Assembly (NCBI GenBank): GCA_030686995.1
Contig: CM060706.1
Location: 138,471,005 to 138,535,004, forward strand
Source: Artemisia argyi
Taxonomy: Eukaryota > Streptophyta > Magnoliopsida > Asterales > Asteraceae
Reading direction: 5' to 3'
DNA length: 64,000 nucleotides
The notes beneath the pieces are model-generated. The model was given only the letters and a program-made list of their open reading frames with translations, was not told where the DNA came from and searched no databases. Shown one piece after another: positions 20,713-34,353 of this stretch. The position numbers were made by a program, and so were the translations under genes. Position 1 is the first letter of the stretch. Every line of letters begins with the position of its first letter.

Positions 20713-22272
20713 TATCACACCCCCAAAATACCTGAATGGCAGCGGAATGGAATACCTGGGGGTGACTGTCATAGCACCACAGTTACAGTTATATTGAACG
20801 ACCTAAAGTGTCGTTTTAAAAATACATCGTTTGATTCATTTAAAATATTCAGAGTTATAAAACATAGGTCCCAAAAATCTTGAAAAGTTTAAGGAAAATA
20901 AGTTTAGTACAATCAAACGATAATTCATAAGTGCATGAAAATACAAAGTGAGACGCGCCATCCTTGATACTCAATGATATGACTCCATGCATGTCATGAA
21001 GAATATGTCTTAGTTACCTGAAAATACATTGCGAAAACGGTCAACAATAATGTTGGTGAATAATTATAGGTTTGTAAGTTAAATCGTATGTACATAAGCC
21101 ACCAGTATAAAGTAAACCGACAAAATGTCAAAAATGCTACATTGGCTCTTAAGCTCATTACCCCGAAGCTAGACGTTACTTGGCCCCAAATGAGTGTTTA
21201 CCAGACACTCTAAATATATTAGACATGAAATGTATCCATTTTCCCGTTGGAGCAACCCAAACATGGATGGAGGAGTCACCCTCAATAGATCTATTCACTC
21301 ACTCTCGCTTGTAGATTAATTAATGGTCCATGATAATAAAGGGGACTTGTCATGACGTGGTAATAAGGCAACTTAAGCAATGTAAGGAATTTAATACTTT
21401 GGCATGTACAAAAAATAAGTGATGCAATGTATTCTCCCCCGTGGTATTTGAAATCAAAATATTGAATTAAAACGGGGCTATGAAAACTCACCTGAAGTGA
21501 TAGTACAATGTGGTGAAATGATTGGGACAACAAGGCGCGAACACTAGCCGCAACCTAAATGAATGAATATGATCTACTTTAGATCATGAAATGATGTAGT
21601 GAACGTTCATGCACATGATACCTATACTACTCGTAACTTGAAAATACTAGTTATTGTCAAAGTAAAGTATTTTCCATACTTAAGAAAAATAAGTCTAACT
21701 AGACTTGTAAAAACTAGTCGTAATATGTCGTATATAAATTGTTAGTGTTATATCCATCGTTTTGAAAACCTTAAAATAACGTCAATTAGTCGTATAAATA
21801 AGCTTTGAGTTTTTCGTACTTCATTGGTTAAGAATATAGCTCTTTAACAATATTTCTAGAAAATATAGTATTTAGTACGTAGTTTATTATTTCTATTAGT
21901 GACTACTAATATAAATATAGTTTTGACGATATTGAAACGTGTATATCTTTGTCGTTTTAAGTTCATTTTCCTCGTTCTTTATATCCACGGATTCCTCTTA
22001 ACATGTATTAATATATTTTTGATAGTTCGGCTCCTCTAGGTTATGTCTAACGCCTCTCTTTGTCCGTCGAAAATCATCCAACAACACGTTAAATTTTCAT
22101 GAAATAGTTTTCATCGTTAAACTTGCAAAAATCGTATCTCCTTCGTTATAAGCTCGTTTTAATCTGTTCTTTCGCCCACGGCTTCGTTTTTGAAAGTATT
22201 TTCTAAATCTTTGATCAAAAATTACCCCTGGGTCCCTGAGTTTTCTGGGTTTGGCGTTTTGGGACAGTAGGT

Positions 22273-22349
<77 letters not shown>

Positions 22350-22746
22350 AAAATAATTATAGGGTTTCAAACTAGTTTCAACTTCAACCAAATCACTTTC
22401 AATCACCACAAATCTAATCTAATCTTACCATACACCTTCTTAGGGTGTCATGGGTTCCTAAACATCATAAATCAAGTGGATCTAAGAAGGGTTTCCCATG
22501 TAGCCATTTCTAGGGCTCAAAAGTTATATATATACATATAAAATGGAGTGGTATAAACTAACACATGCATGAGATCTTGTATGAAAATCATATAGTCATT
22601 GTAATAACTTGTAAAAGTTATGAAAATGAGTTTTGTAAACTTACTTTGAAGGATTAGGGAGTTTGGATGGTGAAAACCTAATAATCCTTGAGTTTATATT
22701 TCAAAACCCTAACAAGGATAACAAAATGAACTAGATTATATCTTGA
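20713..22746 (-). repeat. 3' LTR of the outer gypsy element, U5-side part
   Basis: It matches 55730..57698 closely, base for base over long stretches. It starts TATCACACCCCC where the sister LTR has TGTCACACCCCC, so the terminal CA of the element has mutated to TA. It contains a (TA)n run of about 70 bp (22276..22346) where the sister has only a few repeats. It is interrupted at 22746 by the CACTA element and resumes at 49054. Confidence 0.93.
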
Positions 22747-22779
22747 CACTACAAGAAAAGTGGCTTTTTAGGACCCCCC

Positions 22780-23760
22780 ATAAGCATCATAAAATGGTAC
22801 TTTTTAGGACCTTTCATTTAATAGGACCAAGGATGAAAGCGTTTCATGTAAGGCGGTTGTAATAGGTCCAAAGCGTCCTAATATCTCAAATACCCTTATG
22901 AAACCAATTTTATGGTCGTATTATATGTCTATGAACAACCCAAATAGCGTCCTAATAAAACCATATTAGAACACTTTTACATTGTTTTGACATGTGATTA
23001 CCTACTTTTAATCTTTTGAGACACATAAAAACGTCCTTAAAAGTATTGTTAGGACGCTTATGATGTAACATCATAGCTATTTTAGCAACCAAGAAAAGGG
23101 TCCTAGTAACTCAAATAAGATTATGATACCAATTTTATGGTCTCATAATAGGTCTATAAACAACCCAAATAACGTCCTAATAAAAACATATTATGACACT
23201 TTTACAATGTTCTAACATGTGGTAACCTACTTTTAATCTTTTGATACGCATACAAGCGTCCTTGAATGTTAATTCTTAGGACGGTTATCATATACATTAT
23301 AGTTACATTAACACCAAGAAAAGGGTCCTAATATCCCAAATACGATTATGAAACCAAATTTATGGTCGCATAATATGTTTATGAACAACCAAATAACGTC
23401 CTAATAACAACATACTATGACACTTTTACAATGTTGTAAAATGTGGTTACCTAATTTTAATCTTTTGATACACATACAAGCGTACTTAAAAGATAATTGT
23501 TAGGACGCTTATCATATAACATTATAGCTACTTTAGCACCAAGAAAAGGGTTCTAATATCTCAAAGAAGATTATGAAACCAATTTTTTGGTCGTATAAAA
23601 TATCTATTAACAACCTAAATAACGTTCTAATAACAACATATTAGGACACTTTTACAATGTTAAGCGTCCTTAAAAGTTAATTGTTAAGACGGTTAATAAG
23701 TTTAATAGGACAATTTCAAAGTCCTGACAAGTCATATGATAGGACGATATTTTCAGCATG
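22780..23760 (+). repeat. left subterminal tandem repeats of the CACTA
   Basis: Units of about 225 bp begin at about 22873, 23098, 23325 and 23547 with a GGGTCCTAATATCTCAAA-like phrase. They continue with GATTATGAAACCAATTTTATGG, ACGTCCTAATAA, TTAGGACACTTTTACAATG and CGTCCTTAAAAG. TCCTAA/TTAGGA octamers occur in both orientations, as in En/Spm subterminal regions, where the element's DNA-binding protein attaches (family knowledge). Confidence 0.85.
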
Positions 23761-24263
23761 CACACTCTATTATTACGATATGAATAAAACATCAACTAAT
23801 TATTAAATGAATAAAACGAAATTGTATTTCAAATAAGCAATTGTCATAACAAAAGCACTAAACATAAATAAGGTAGACACTATCCAACATAAAGTCTTGT
23901 AACATTAAACAATAAATTAAAGCAACAAGAAGCTTAGTCCGGGGTCATCATGCATCCTTTCTCAATCCTTACGGACCACCTACAAATAAACACCCATGTA
24001 CAAGCATTAAGCTCCATGTTAGTAAAATTATTGGTATCACAAGATTAACAAAGACATACCGAGATAAAGGGACAAGGCCATGCTATGGTTGCACCAACAC
24101 AGTCTTCAATTGTGGCAAATAACCCTCTCACGAACATTTCATCTCTTTTTGTTGGTACTTGAACGTTTACCTCACATCAAATAACATGTTTTAACAAACA
24201 AAATAATTAAAAGCATAAAATCTGATATCCGACAATAAAATTGAGTGATTGTGTTGGCAACAC

Positions 24264-25212
24264 TGATGAGTGCTCAAACACTCATCATTTTTGTCGTATT
24301 TAAACTGCCAAAACATACAAAAACAATCAAAAAGTTATCAAACTACTTAAATTATCCCAGGGATTGTGTTTTATGTGTTTTAAAAGCAAAATGAGCAAAA
24401 ACAAATGAAAAACGATCAAAGTTTGCAACATTGGCAGTTTCAGTCCCCCCAAGTTTCAAAACTTGTCAAAAATAGTTCCTATGCATTTATTTTGAAAGAA
24501 AAAGTCAACCCAAGTCTTTTGAAAGTCAAATATCACAAAATATAACACTTGAGTCAAAAGTTACAAAATTTACAGTTTAGGTCCCTGTACTTTCAAAAAT
24601 GGCAAATTAAGTCCCTGGGAATTTTGAAAAAATGGAAAATACAAAAATGGTTCTTGGAATATTGGTGCTTCGCATTTTTGGTCCTTGGTAGCAATTTGGG
24701 AAATTTACAGATTCAGTCCTCAAAGTTTGGTGGAATTGCAAAATTGGTCCTTTTGTGTTATCATACCAAACGGACCCTATTATTATTATTAAACCACAAA
24801 CCAAACCCAATATCCTAATCCAATACCCAAGCCCAACAATACCCGGCCCACTCCCATTTTATTAATAAAATCAACCCCCAGTCAAAGTGGTCAAACGACC
24901 ACTGTTCACCGTCCCCTTCCCTCGTTTTTCAGGCCTGTGTCCCCCATCCTCCTCACCTTTTTCCAACAAAAACCCCCTACAATAAATGTCCTCACCAACT
25001 TAACCAACCCCCACCATCGTTCCATTAAATGATCTCACCTATACCACTAATTTTGGTTCGTTAGATTTTTGGCCGGAAAACATGATCAAGGGCTGAGGTG
25101 CATCATAAGTCAATTAAATGGTGAGGATTTGGTCAAGGGTCAAAAGGGAGGCCTCTGGGACAAAAAGTTATCAAAAAGAAGCCATGTGAAGAAAGATAGG
25201 ACCTAATTTTGG

Positions 25213-25311
<99 letters not shown>

Positions 25312-28052
25312 AGCTCATATAAGCCCTAGTGTGTATTAGTATTGTATTTTAGTTAGTGTAAGGTTTAATTTTATCATCTGTAATCTTTTTAAAGTTAATG
25401 AAAAAGTTTTTTCAAGTTTATTCACAGTTTGCAATTTTCAAGCTTATTTAGAAATTTCAATCTCTTGTTTAAAGATTATTAGTGATATATAACTGTTTGT
25501 ACACTCATATAAACCCTCATGTATCTGTTTTAAATAAGTTTTCAAGTTTGTGGAATGGTTTTTACTTAAGTTTGAGAAAAATAGAAAAAATACATAAAAA
25601 ATAAAAATAAAATAAAAATTCATGATTTCAAGTTGAAGAAGCAAGGAGCACAGTGTATAATGGATGGCTGTGGTTTAGAGGTTCATGGGAACCATTAGGT
25701 TTGGTGTATGGTTCATGGTTCCTTTGGTTTGAGCAGGAAGCACATTGTGAGTCCATTGCTCCAACTTCAACTTTTCACCATTTAAATGCTTGTTCTAGTT
25801 TAATTCTGAGTTAAGTGTTCTCATTAGGTTTAATTTAGAGTAATTAGTGATTTAAATCAGTTGGTTATGTGTTAGAATCCATTGTTCTCTAAATTTCTCA
25901 TTTCACTGTCAAATTATGAATCATAAGTAATCTTGGGTAATTATTGTTTAAGTTGTTGTTTGTCTGTTTATTTTAGATCAATAAGCCCACATATGCTTCT
26001 ATGATTCAGTAGTTTAGATTAAATTAGTGTTTTGGTTTAAAAATCTTTTGTAAATCTGTTTTAAGGAGTGTTTGGTTTAAGAGATCACTCTGTGTTCAGG
26101 GGTGTTGTTGTTATCATTTCTGGTATAAACAAGTCTCATTAGGTCATAGTAGCATAGTTCAGTCATAAAATTTGGTGGTCATTAACAAGAAAAGTCAAAA
26201 TCATAAACTATCCATCCTCACAGTTAACTGTGAGGATATTGAAACACAAATCTCATCAAATCAATACATAAGTTTGTGTTGTAGCTTAATTTGGTCACCT
26301 TGTAGCTTAATATAATAGATTAAATCAATAGAAGTGATTTGAAGTTCATAAAAGTCAAATACTCAAGTTTTCTAAAAAAGTCAAAATTGTTTGTCTTAGT
26401 TTTTCCCAATATGGCATGAATTTTCCTGAATTTTGTATAGGGTTTTAGGCTTTGAAACTTCTTGGGTGGTTAATCTACCAGCTAAACTTGAGATTCCCAC
26501 ACTTGTTGTAATTTTGTGAATTTTCTTTGTGGACCAAATTGCCCCTCAAAGTAACCTGCAGGGGAAGTGACTCCCCTGTGCAATAGACCATCAGGCCACC
26601 ACCACACCTTTGGTGGTTGTTTTTGGCCACCCCAGCGGGTCCCACAGTCCAATTTTGGGTTCTCCCAACCCCCCTCCTGGCCACCTTCTAGTTTTGGCCA
26701 AAAGTTTGAGCTTAGGCTCAGTGGACCCCACTTGAAACCACATCAAATGTCTGTCCCATTTTCAGGTCAGAAATAGAACATCAAAAGTGCTTATTCTGAT
26801 TTCTTGGCTTATTCTGATAGCTTATTTGATTGAATCTTGCTTAATCATGTCCCAACAACAGATCTGAATCAGAATTAACCATTGTGGACCCTACACAAGC
26901 TCACTTGAGCTTAATTCCTTGTGTAGTCAAAGAAAGTCAATTGATAAGCTATTAAGCACTCAAGGTGCTTATTTTCTGAGTTCCAGTAAAAGTGTTTTTG
27001 TAAAAGTTTTTAGTTTTTAGTGTAAAAATAGTTTGGAAAAGGAAAAAACACAAAAAACCAATTTTAATTATAGTGATAGCTTCTATTTAATAGAAATTAT
27101 CTTTTTAATTTTTTTTTTAGCTTATGTATAAGCACTCTAGCATTTTTATATTTTTATTAATTCTCTTTTATATTAAAGTAATTTTAGAAATTATTCCAGA
27201 TTTTTCTTTTGTCATTTAGTGGTTTTTAGAATTAATTTTAGTTTAATTAATTATTAATTAATAATTAAGAATTAAATAGCATAATTAGATTTTATTAAGT
27301 AACACCTAGTTTTTATAATTTTCCTAGCTTTTATATAAGTTAAAACATTTTTAGGAGTTTTTCTAGAATTTCTACTGCTCACTTTCTATTTTTTAGAATA
27401 TATTTAGTTTAATTCGTATTTAATTAATAATTATAATAATAATTAGTAAATTAGTTTAAAAATACATAAAACCAACTTTTTATAATTTTTTAGGATTCCT
27501 GTAATGGTTAATTAGATTTATAAAAATCTTCTTAATTATCTAAGTCTTTTTAGTAATTTTTAATAAGTTAAATCAATATAATTAGTTAATAAATAAATAA
27601 TTAGTAATTAATTAATAATAAATAATTAAATAATGTAAAAATAATTTTTCTTTTTCTAAAAATTTTCTTTTATCATTAGGATTGTAAAAATAATAATTTC
27701 ACGCTCGTAGCCTTTTTAGTTCATCAGTTGTACTTTCTTTCTCGTTCGTCAGTGTACGTTTTTAATTAAAACGTACGTTTTTAGGTTTTAAATCACTTCT
27801 TCTTAATCTAAATTCCAGTAATTAATCACATAGCTTTCCTAAGCTATTTATGTTGATAATTTCCAAATAATTCTCATAACCACCCTTTTCTGTGAATAAT
27901 CACCCGATCACAAGCGCGCTCAGATACAATTCACACCTCGTCAGGGTATAACGACCTGGTGATTTCCTATATTACCCGGAGATTGACTCTAGGCTTTTTA
28001 ACTTGGTTGACCATTCCCTAGTCAATTTAAGTTGACCGTTTAGCATCAATCA
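24264..28052 (+). repeat. 5' LTR of the Athila-like element
   Basis: It is 3789 bp with TG...CA ends (inverted TGAT/ATCA). It contains a (TA)n microsatellite at about 25218..25306 and a very AT-rich section at 27060..27670. The 69-codon frame at 26567..26776 recurs in the 3' LTR with one residue changed; that is expected from LTR identity and is not evidence for a gene. A tandem TACGTTTTTAATTAAAACGTACG palindrome-like patch lies near 27752. Confidence 0.95.
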
Positions 28053-28057
28053 AATTT

Positions 28058-28074
28058 TGGCGCCGCTGCCGGGG
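28058..28074 (+). promoter_or_regulatory. primer-binding site, tRNA-Asp type
   Basis: TGGCGCCGCTGCCGGGG starts five bases after the 5' LTR. It is complementary to the 3' end of plant tRNA-Asp except for one base (C where T is expected). This primer choice is characteristic of Athila elements (family knowledge). Confidence 0.88.
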
Positions 28075-28606
28075 AAGTGTGCGCGTTTCTGCAGCGTCTT
28101 TTGAGATTAGTGTTATTTCACCTCAATCACTGTACAAATACCACCACTTTTGTAAATTTTGAAATCAAAACACAAAAAAAATCATTAACACTTTTCCTAA
28201 AGTGTTAAAACACCCAAAAAAAATAATAAACAACAAAACAGATCATTACATTTTCTGAATCGGTTTTCTTTTAAGGTGATTCTTAAAGAGAAACGATTTT
28301 AGATTACGAGACGATACCAAAAATATTGTCCAAAAGTTTTTCACCCATACACAAAACCCAAAAACATCCATCTTTTCTTGTGAATAATAATCATACATAA
28401 AAATAAACCGTTGCAAACCAAGACAGAACACCTACCAACTGGGGGGTGTGAACATAATAAGTTCCCAAACCTAAGATTTAAAACTTGCCTTTGTATCCCT
28501 GTGAGTGGTGTACCTTTCTTAAAGAAGCCACTTGCTTGTGATTATTGGTTTAAGTTCACGGTGGATTTGCCTCGATTTTGTTTTGATTGGTTTTTATCCC
28601 TAGTGC

Positions 28607-30622
28607 ATGCGCACTCGTTCTTCAAGGTCCACTAGCCCATTACGTGAGCTTGTCCGGAAACTTCGAAGACCTCGTAGACATTCTGCACCAACAGTCGGAT
28701 CTGAGATCCGTACTGTTGCCTCACCCACTGTCACCATGGCGGAAGACCGCCCCATGTGTGAGCTTCTCCAAGCACCCATCGAGGGTTACGGAGATGCCAT
28801 TGTTGTTCCAGCCATCGTGGCTGATAATTTTGAGCTCAAAACCGGGTTACTCAATCTTGTAACCTCAAGTCAATTCTACGGTTTTGAGAGGGATGATCCT
28901 CATGCTCACATTCGATGGTTCAATAAAATCACATCAAACATCAAGTACAAGAATGTCCCTTGTGAAGCAATCAAACTTCTTCTCTTCCCATTCTCACTGG
29001 AGGGACAAGCCCGGATTTGGCTTGAAAAACAACCTCCTCGATCTATTGAGACATGGGAAGATCTTGTGAAAAAATTTGTGAATGAATTCTTCCCACCTTC
29101 CAAGACCACGAGTCTTAAGAACGAAATCACCAAGTTCACTCAGAAATATGATGAATCTTTTGGTGAAGCGTGGGATCGTTTCAAAGAATTACTTCGCAAG
29201 TGTCCACATCATGGTTTCTCAGAGTTGATGCAACTCGATACTTTCTACAATGGCGTGAGCCAAGCTGAGCAGGATTCTCTCAATGCCTCCGCGGGAGGTA
29301 ATTTCTTGAGTAGAACCACAAAAGAAGCTTTGCAAATCATAGAAAACAAGTCCAAGGTCCGCTCTACACGAAGCAAACCGATTGTTTCTCAAATCAATGC
29401 GGGTCCTTCCACTCCATCTTCTGTGGGTCAATCTAGCACGGATGCTAAGCTTGACAAGCTCACTGAAGCGATTCAAGCTTTGGTTCTCACCCAAATAAAG
29501 AAAGTTTCATTTCCACAACATCCTCCACCTGCTGAGGTTAAAAAAGTGGAAGTCTGTGTGACTTGTGGCGGGCCGCATGCCTACTACAATTGCACAGCTA
29601 CTTATGGTACTCCATATGAAGCTCATGCTGTTGTCGGGTCCCAAAATCACGGAGGCAATCAATACCGCCCTCCTATGGACCCGAACTATCGTCCTCACCA
29701 TTATCCTGGACCTCCCGGTTTTAATCAAAACCAAAACGTCCAAAACCGTGGCCAAAATCAAAATAGAGTGAACCAAGGTTTTCAAAACCAAGGTAACTTC
29801 AATCAGGGCCACGGTTTTCAAAATCAAAACCAAGGTTTCCAAAATCAAGGTTTCCAACATCAAAATCAATGAAACTTTAACCGGAACCAAGGTCAGGGTA
29901 ATTACAATCCCGGGAATTTTCATGGAAACAATCACCAGAATCAAGGGAATTTCCAACATCAAAACCAAGGAAATTTCAACCAAGGTCCCAATCCGAACAA
30001 TCGTGCTCAAAATTTTCCTAATCCGAATCAAGCCATTGTTCCAACCGGGCCTTCATCTGATGAGTTGTTAAAGCAATTCATGAAGTCCCAAGAAGAGTTG
30101 AACAAGTTTTTGGTCAGCCAGATTTCTGATATCAAGAAGTCTTTAAATGATCGACCCTCGGGCTCAGGTACTACTTTACCGAGTAACACAATCGCTAACC
30201 CGAGGGGCGATGCTAAGGCGATCACAACACGAAGTGGTGCTTCATATGATGAACCCGCGATTCCTACTACCTCTTCTTCCCCTCCTCAAAAGGTAGTGGG
30301 ACATGAACCTGAGGTGACAAAGGACAAGGTGCAAACTCCTAGCCCACGAAGTACAGCACACGTCCAACCTCAGGTTATTCCAGAAACCAGATGTAAGCCT
30401 GGAGTTGTCTTTGAACCACCAGAAACTCCAGTGGACAACCCTAAATCCAAAACTTCTATTCCTTATCCATCACGTCTCAGTGAACAAAAGCTCCGCGAAA
30501 AGGCTAATCACCAAATGGATAAATTTTTCCAAATCTTCCAAGATTTGCACTTTGATATCAGTTTTACGGATGCTATTCTCTTGATGCCCAAGTTTGCATC
30601 AACAATCAAAAATCTTAAGTAA
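28607..30622 (+). pseudogene. gag of the Athila-like element, one nonsense codon
   Basis: The Met at 28607 opens a frame of 421 codons to a TGA at 29870..29872. The same frame then continues open to 30622 (672 codons in all), so the TGA looks like a point mutation inside a Gln/Asn-rich repeat tract (NQGFQNQ-type). Visible parts: basic N-terminus (residues 1-30); Retrotrans_gag capsid region (about 70-230) with ARIWLEKQPPRSIETWEDL; and a CCHC-like zinc knuckle CVTCGGPHAYYNC (about 322-334). Gag forms the particle that packages element RNA. The 3' end is out of frame with pol, which starts at 30594. Confidence 0.9.
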
Positions 30623-33600
30623 TAAGGAAAAACTCTTTGAGATGGCAAGAACTCCTCTGAATGAGAACTGCTCAGCAGTTCTTTTGAAAAAACTTCCTGA
30701 AAAGCTTAGAGACCCCGGGAAATTTCTCATTCCTTGTACTTTCCCGGGTATGGTTGAATGCTTTGCCTTAGCCGATTTAGGTGCTAGCATTAACCTGATG
30801 CCATATTCTGTGTGGAAGAAACTTTCTCTTACCGAACTCACTCCCACGTGCATGACTTTAGAGCTTGCCGATCGTTCGATTTCTCGTCCTCTTGGCATTG
30901 CCGAGGACGTATTCGTTAAAGTGGGAAAGTTCCATTTTTCGGAAGATTTTGTGATTGTTGACTTTGATGTCGATTCTAGGGTCCCTCTCATTCTTGGAAG
31001 GGGATTCCTTAGAACTGGGCGTGCTCTTATCGATGTATTTGAGCATGAGATCACATTGCGTGTTGGAACGGAAGCCATCACCTTCAACCTAAATCAAACT
31101 TCGAGATACTCCTCCAATTATGACTGTGAATCGGTGAACCAAATAGATGTCATCAATGTTGCTACTGAGGAGTATGCTCAAGAGATTTTAGGTTTCTTTG
31201 ATGATTCTTCGGGTGAAAACCTCACTCAATCTTCTCATCCCATCATTGCCAATTCTTCTCCTTCCCTCACTCTGTTTGAGGGAAGTGGCTTCATCTTAGA
31301 AGAAATTGAGGCCTTTCTCAAAAGTGATTCGATTCCCGATGGAATCGATAACCAAGAGATTGACCCCGAGAGGGATATTCTCCTGCTTGAGAAGTTATTA
31401 AACGAAGATCCCTCTCCTCTTCCTGTTCTACCACAAACACTTCATAAGGAGGAAGTCAAAAATGTTGAGAAAACTGATGACTCTCCCGAGGTTGAACTTA
31501 AGGACTTGCCGCCTCATCTTGAATATGCATTTTTGGAGGGTGATGATAAATTGCCCGTCATAATTGCCAAAGATTTAAGTGTTGAGGAAAAGGCTGCTCT
31601 CATAAAGGTTTTGAAGTCACATAAACAAGCAATTGCTTGGCGACTCTCCGACATCAAGGGCATTGACCCTGAATTTTGTACCCACAAGATTTTAATGGAG
31701 GATGACTTCAAACCAGCAGTCCAACAACAAAGAAGGGTGAATCCAAAAATTCACGAGGTTATCAAACAAGAAGTTCTAAAACTTCTTGATGCCGGATTGA
31801 TTTACCCTATCTCGGACAGTCCTTGGGTTAGCCCAATTCATTGTGTTCCAAAAAAGGGTGGCATTACTGTTGTCACAAACGAGGAGAATGAGTTGATTCC
31901 AACTCGTTTGGTTACGGGGTGGCGTGTCTGCATTGACTATCGCAAGTTAAATGACGCCACCCGTAAAGATCATTTTCCTCTGCCCTTTATGGATCAGATG
32001 CTCGAGAGATTAGCGGGGAATGAGTACTATTGCTTCCTCGATGGTTTCTCGGGTTACTTCCAGATTCCCATTGATCCGCAAGATCAGGAAAAGACCACTT
32101 TCACGTGCCCCTATGGAACTTTTGCGTATAAACGTATGCCATTTGGCTTATGTAATGCTCCGGGCACGTTTCAAAGATGTATGATGGCCATATTTTCCGA
32201 CATGATCGAGAAAAATATGGAGGTCTTTATGGACAATTTTTCGGTCATTGGGGATTCGTTTCAATCATGTCTCTCCCATTTAGACAGCATGCTAAAACGT
32301 TGTGAAGACACAAAGTTATGTCTAAATTGGGAGAAGAGTCACTTTATGGTCAAAGAGGGCATTGTCCTCGGCCATAAAATTTCAAAGAACGGGATTGAGG
32401 TTGACAGAGCCAAAGTGGACGTCATTGCAAAATTACATCATCCCACAATTGTAAAAGGTGTTAGGAGCTTTTTGGGTCATGCCGGTTTCTATCGTAGGTT
32501 TATTCAAGACTTTTCTAAAATCGCCCGGCCTATGACCCATCTCCTCAAAAAGGATGCTCCTTTTATCTTCTCCCCCGAGTACATCGAAGCTTTTGAAACA
32601 TTAAAGAAAAAGCTTACTGAGGCACCGATTCTTGTTGCCCCCGATTGGGACTTGCCCTTCGAGCTCATGTGTGATGCTAGTGATTATGCGATAGGGGCAG
32701 TCTTGGGGCAACAAAAAACAAAACATTTTCAACCTATACATTATGCCAGCAAAACTATGACCGAAGCTCAAAGCCATTACACCACCACTGAAAAAGAATT
32801 ATTAGCTGTGGTGTATGCTTTTGAAAAATTCCGGCCATACTTGATATTGACCAAGAGCATAGTGTATACGGATCACTCGGCTTTGAAGTACCTCTTTGCA
32901 AAACAAGATGCAAAGCCGAGACTCCTCCGTTGGGTTCTCCTCCTGCAAGAATTTGATATCATTATTCGTGATAAAAAAAGGAGCCGAGAACCTAGCTGAT
33001 GATCATCTCTCCCGTTTGGAAAACCCCTACCAAGATGTCTTCGAGAAGAAAGAAATTAATGAAACATTTCCTCTCGAGACACTCAATGCGGTTACCTTTC
33101 GTAGAGATTCTATTACCCCATGGTTTGCCGACTTTGCAAACTACCTTGCGGGTAACTTTGTGGTGAAAGGGATGTCGTCCCAACAAAAAAAAAATTAATT
33201 CTTCAAAGATGTAAAACATTACTTCTGAGACGACCCCTATCTTTTCAAAATTTGCGCGGATCAAGTCATCCGGCGGTGTGTGTATGGTCAGGAAGCCACT
33301 GAAATTTTAAAGGCTTGTCATGCTGGTCCCATGGGGGGCCACCACAATCCCAACTACACCGTCAAAAAGATGTTTGATTCCGGCTTTTATTGGCCCACAA
33401 TCTATAAGGATGCCCAAGAATTGGTCAAGTCCTGTGACGCTTGTCAACGTCACGGGAACATTTCACAAAAGAACGAAATGCCTCAAAATGCAATTCAAGT
33501 GTGTGAAATCTTTAACATCTGGGGCATCGACTTTATGGGGCCATTTTCGTCTTCTCATGGCAACAAATACATACTCGTGGCTGTTGACTACTTGTCAAAA

Positions 33601-34353
33601 TGGGTTGAAGCGAAAGCTTTACCCACAAATGATGCCCGAGTAGTTATGAAATTTTTGAAAGCTCTTTTTGCCCGATTCGGAACTCCACGTGCTATTATTA
33701 GTGATCGTGGTACGCACTTCTGTAATGACAAATTCGACAAAGTCATGCAAAAGTATGGTGTAACTCACCGTCTTTCTACTGCGTACCACCCTCAAACGAG
33801 TGGACAAGTAAAAGTTTCCAATCGGGGCATTAAAAGAATTTTAGAAAGAACCGTAGGTGAAAATCGTGCATCGTGGTCGGATAAATTAGATGATGCACTC
33901 TTGGCTTTCCGTACGGCCTACAAAACACCCATTGGGTGTACGCCTTACAAACTTGTGTACAGGAAAGCATGCCATCTTCCGATCGAGCTTGAGCACAAAG
34001 CTTATTGGGCTCTCAAGCATGCAAATTTTGACCTCAAAACTGCGGGTGATCATAGGAAAGTTCAACTGAATGAATTAAACGAACTTCGTGATCAAGCTTA
34101 CGAGAACTCTTTGATCTATAAAGAAAAGACAAAGAAGATTCATGACTCCAAAATCAAAAACCGCGTTTTTAACGTTGGTGATCGAGTCCTTCTTTTCAAC
34201 TCTAGACTCAAGTTCTTCTCGGGAAAGCTAAAAACCCGTTGGACTGGTCCATTCACTATCGCAAAAGTTTATCCTTATGGCACCGTCGAATTATCTCAAA
34301 ATAACGGTCCAAATTTCAAAGTGAATGGACATCGGTTGAAACATTACTTTTGA
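30594..34353 (+). pseudogene. pol of the Athila-like element: protease, RT, RNase H, integrase
   Basis: Frame 30594..32999 holds an aspartic protease (DLGAS at residues 61-65), RT (about 400-640, with DYRKLNDATRKDHFPLPF, PFGLCNAPGTFQ) and RNase H (from MCDASDYAIGAVLG to TDHSALKYL). The RT catalytic FMDD is FMDN: Asn548 replaces an essential Asp (32235..32237). A run of seven A (32973..32979) shifts the frame; coding continues in another frame to 33198, where ten A (33185..33194) break it again, and a TGA at 33226 precedes the integrase. The integrase (33229..34353) has the HHCC finger (DACQRHG end), GIDFMGPF and IISDRGTHF Asp residues, but GQVK in place of GQVE: the catalytic Glu is Lys (33811..33813). 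The protein ends RLKHYF. It is inactive at several steps. Confidence 0.95.

Noticed and set aside
29507..30031. 174-codon - strand frame opposite gag
   Set aside because: Shadow of the Gln/Asn-rich gag repeats on the coding strand.
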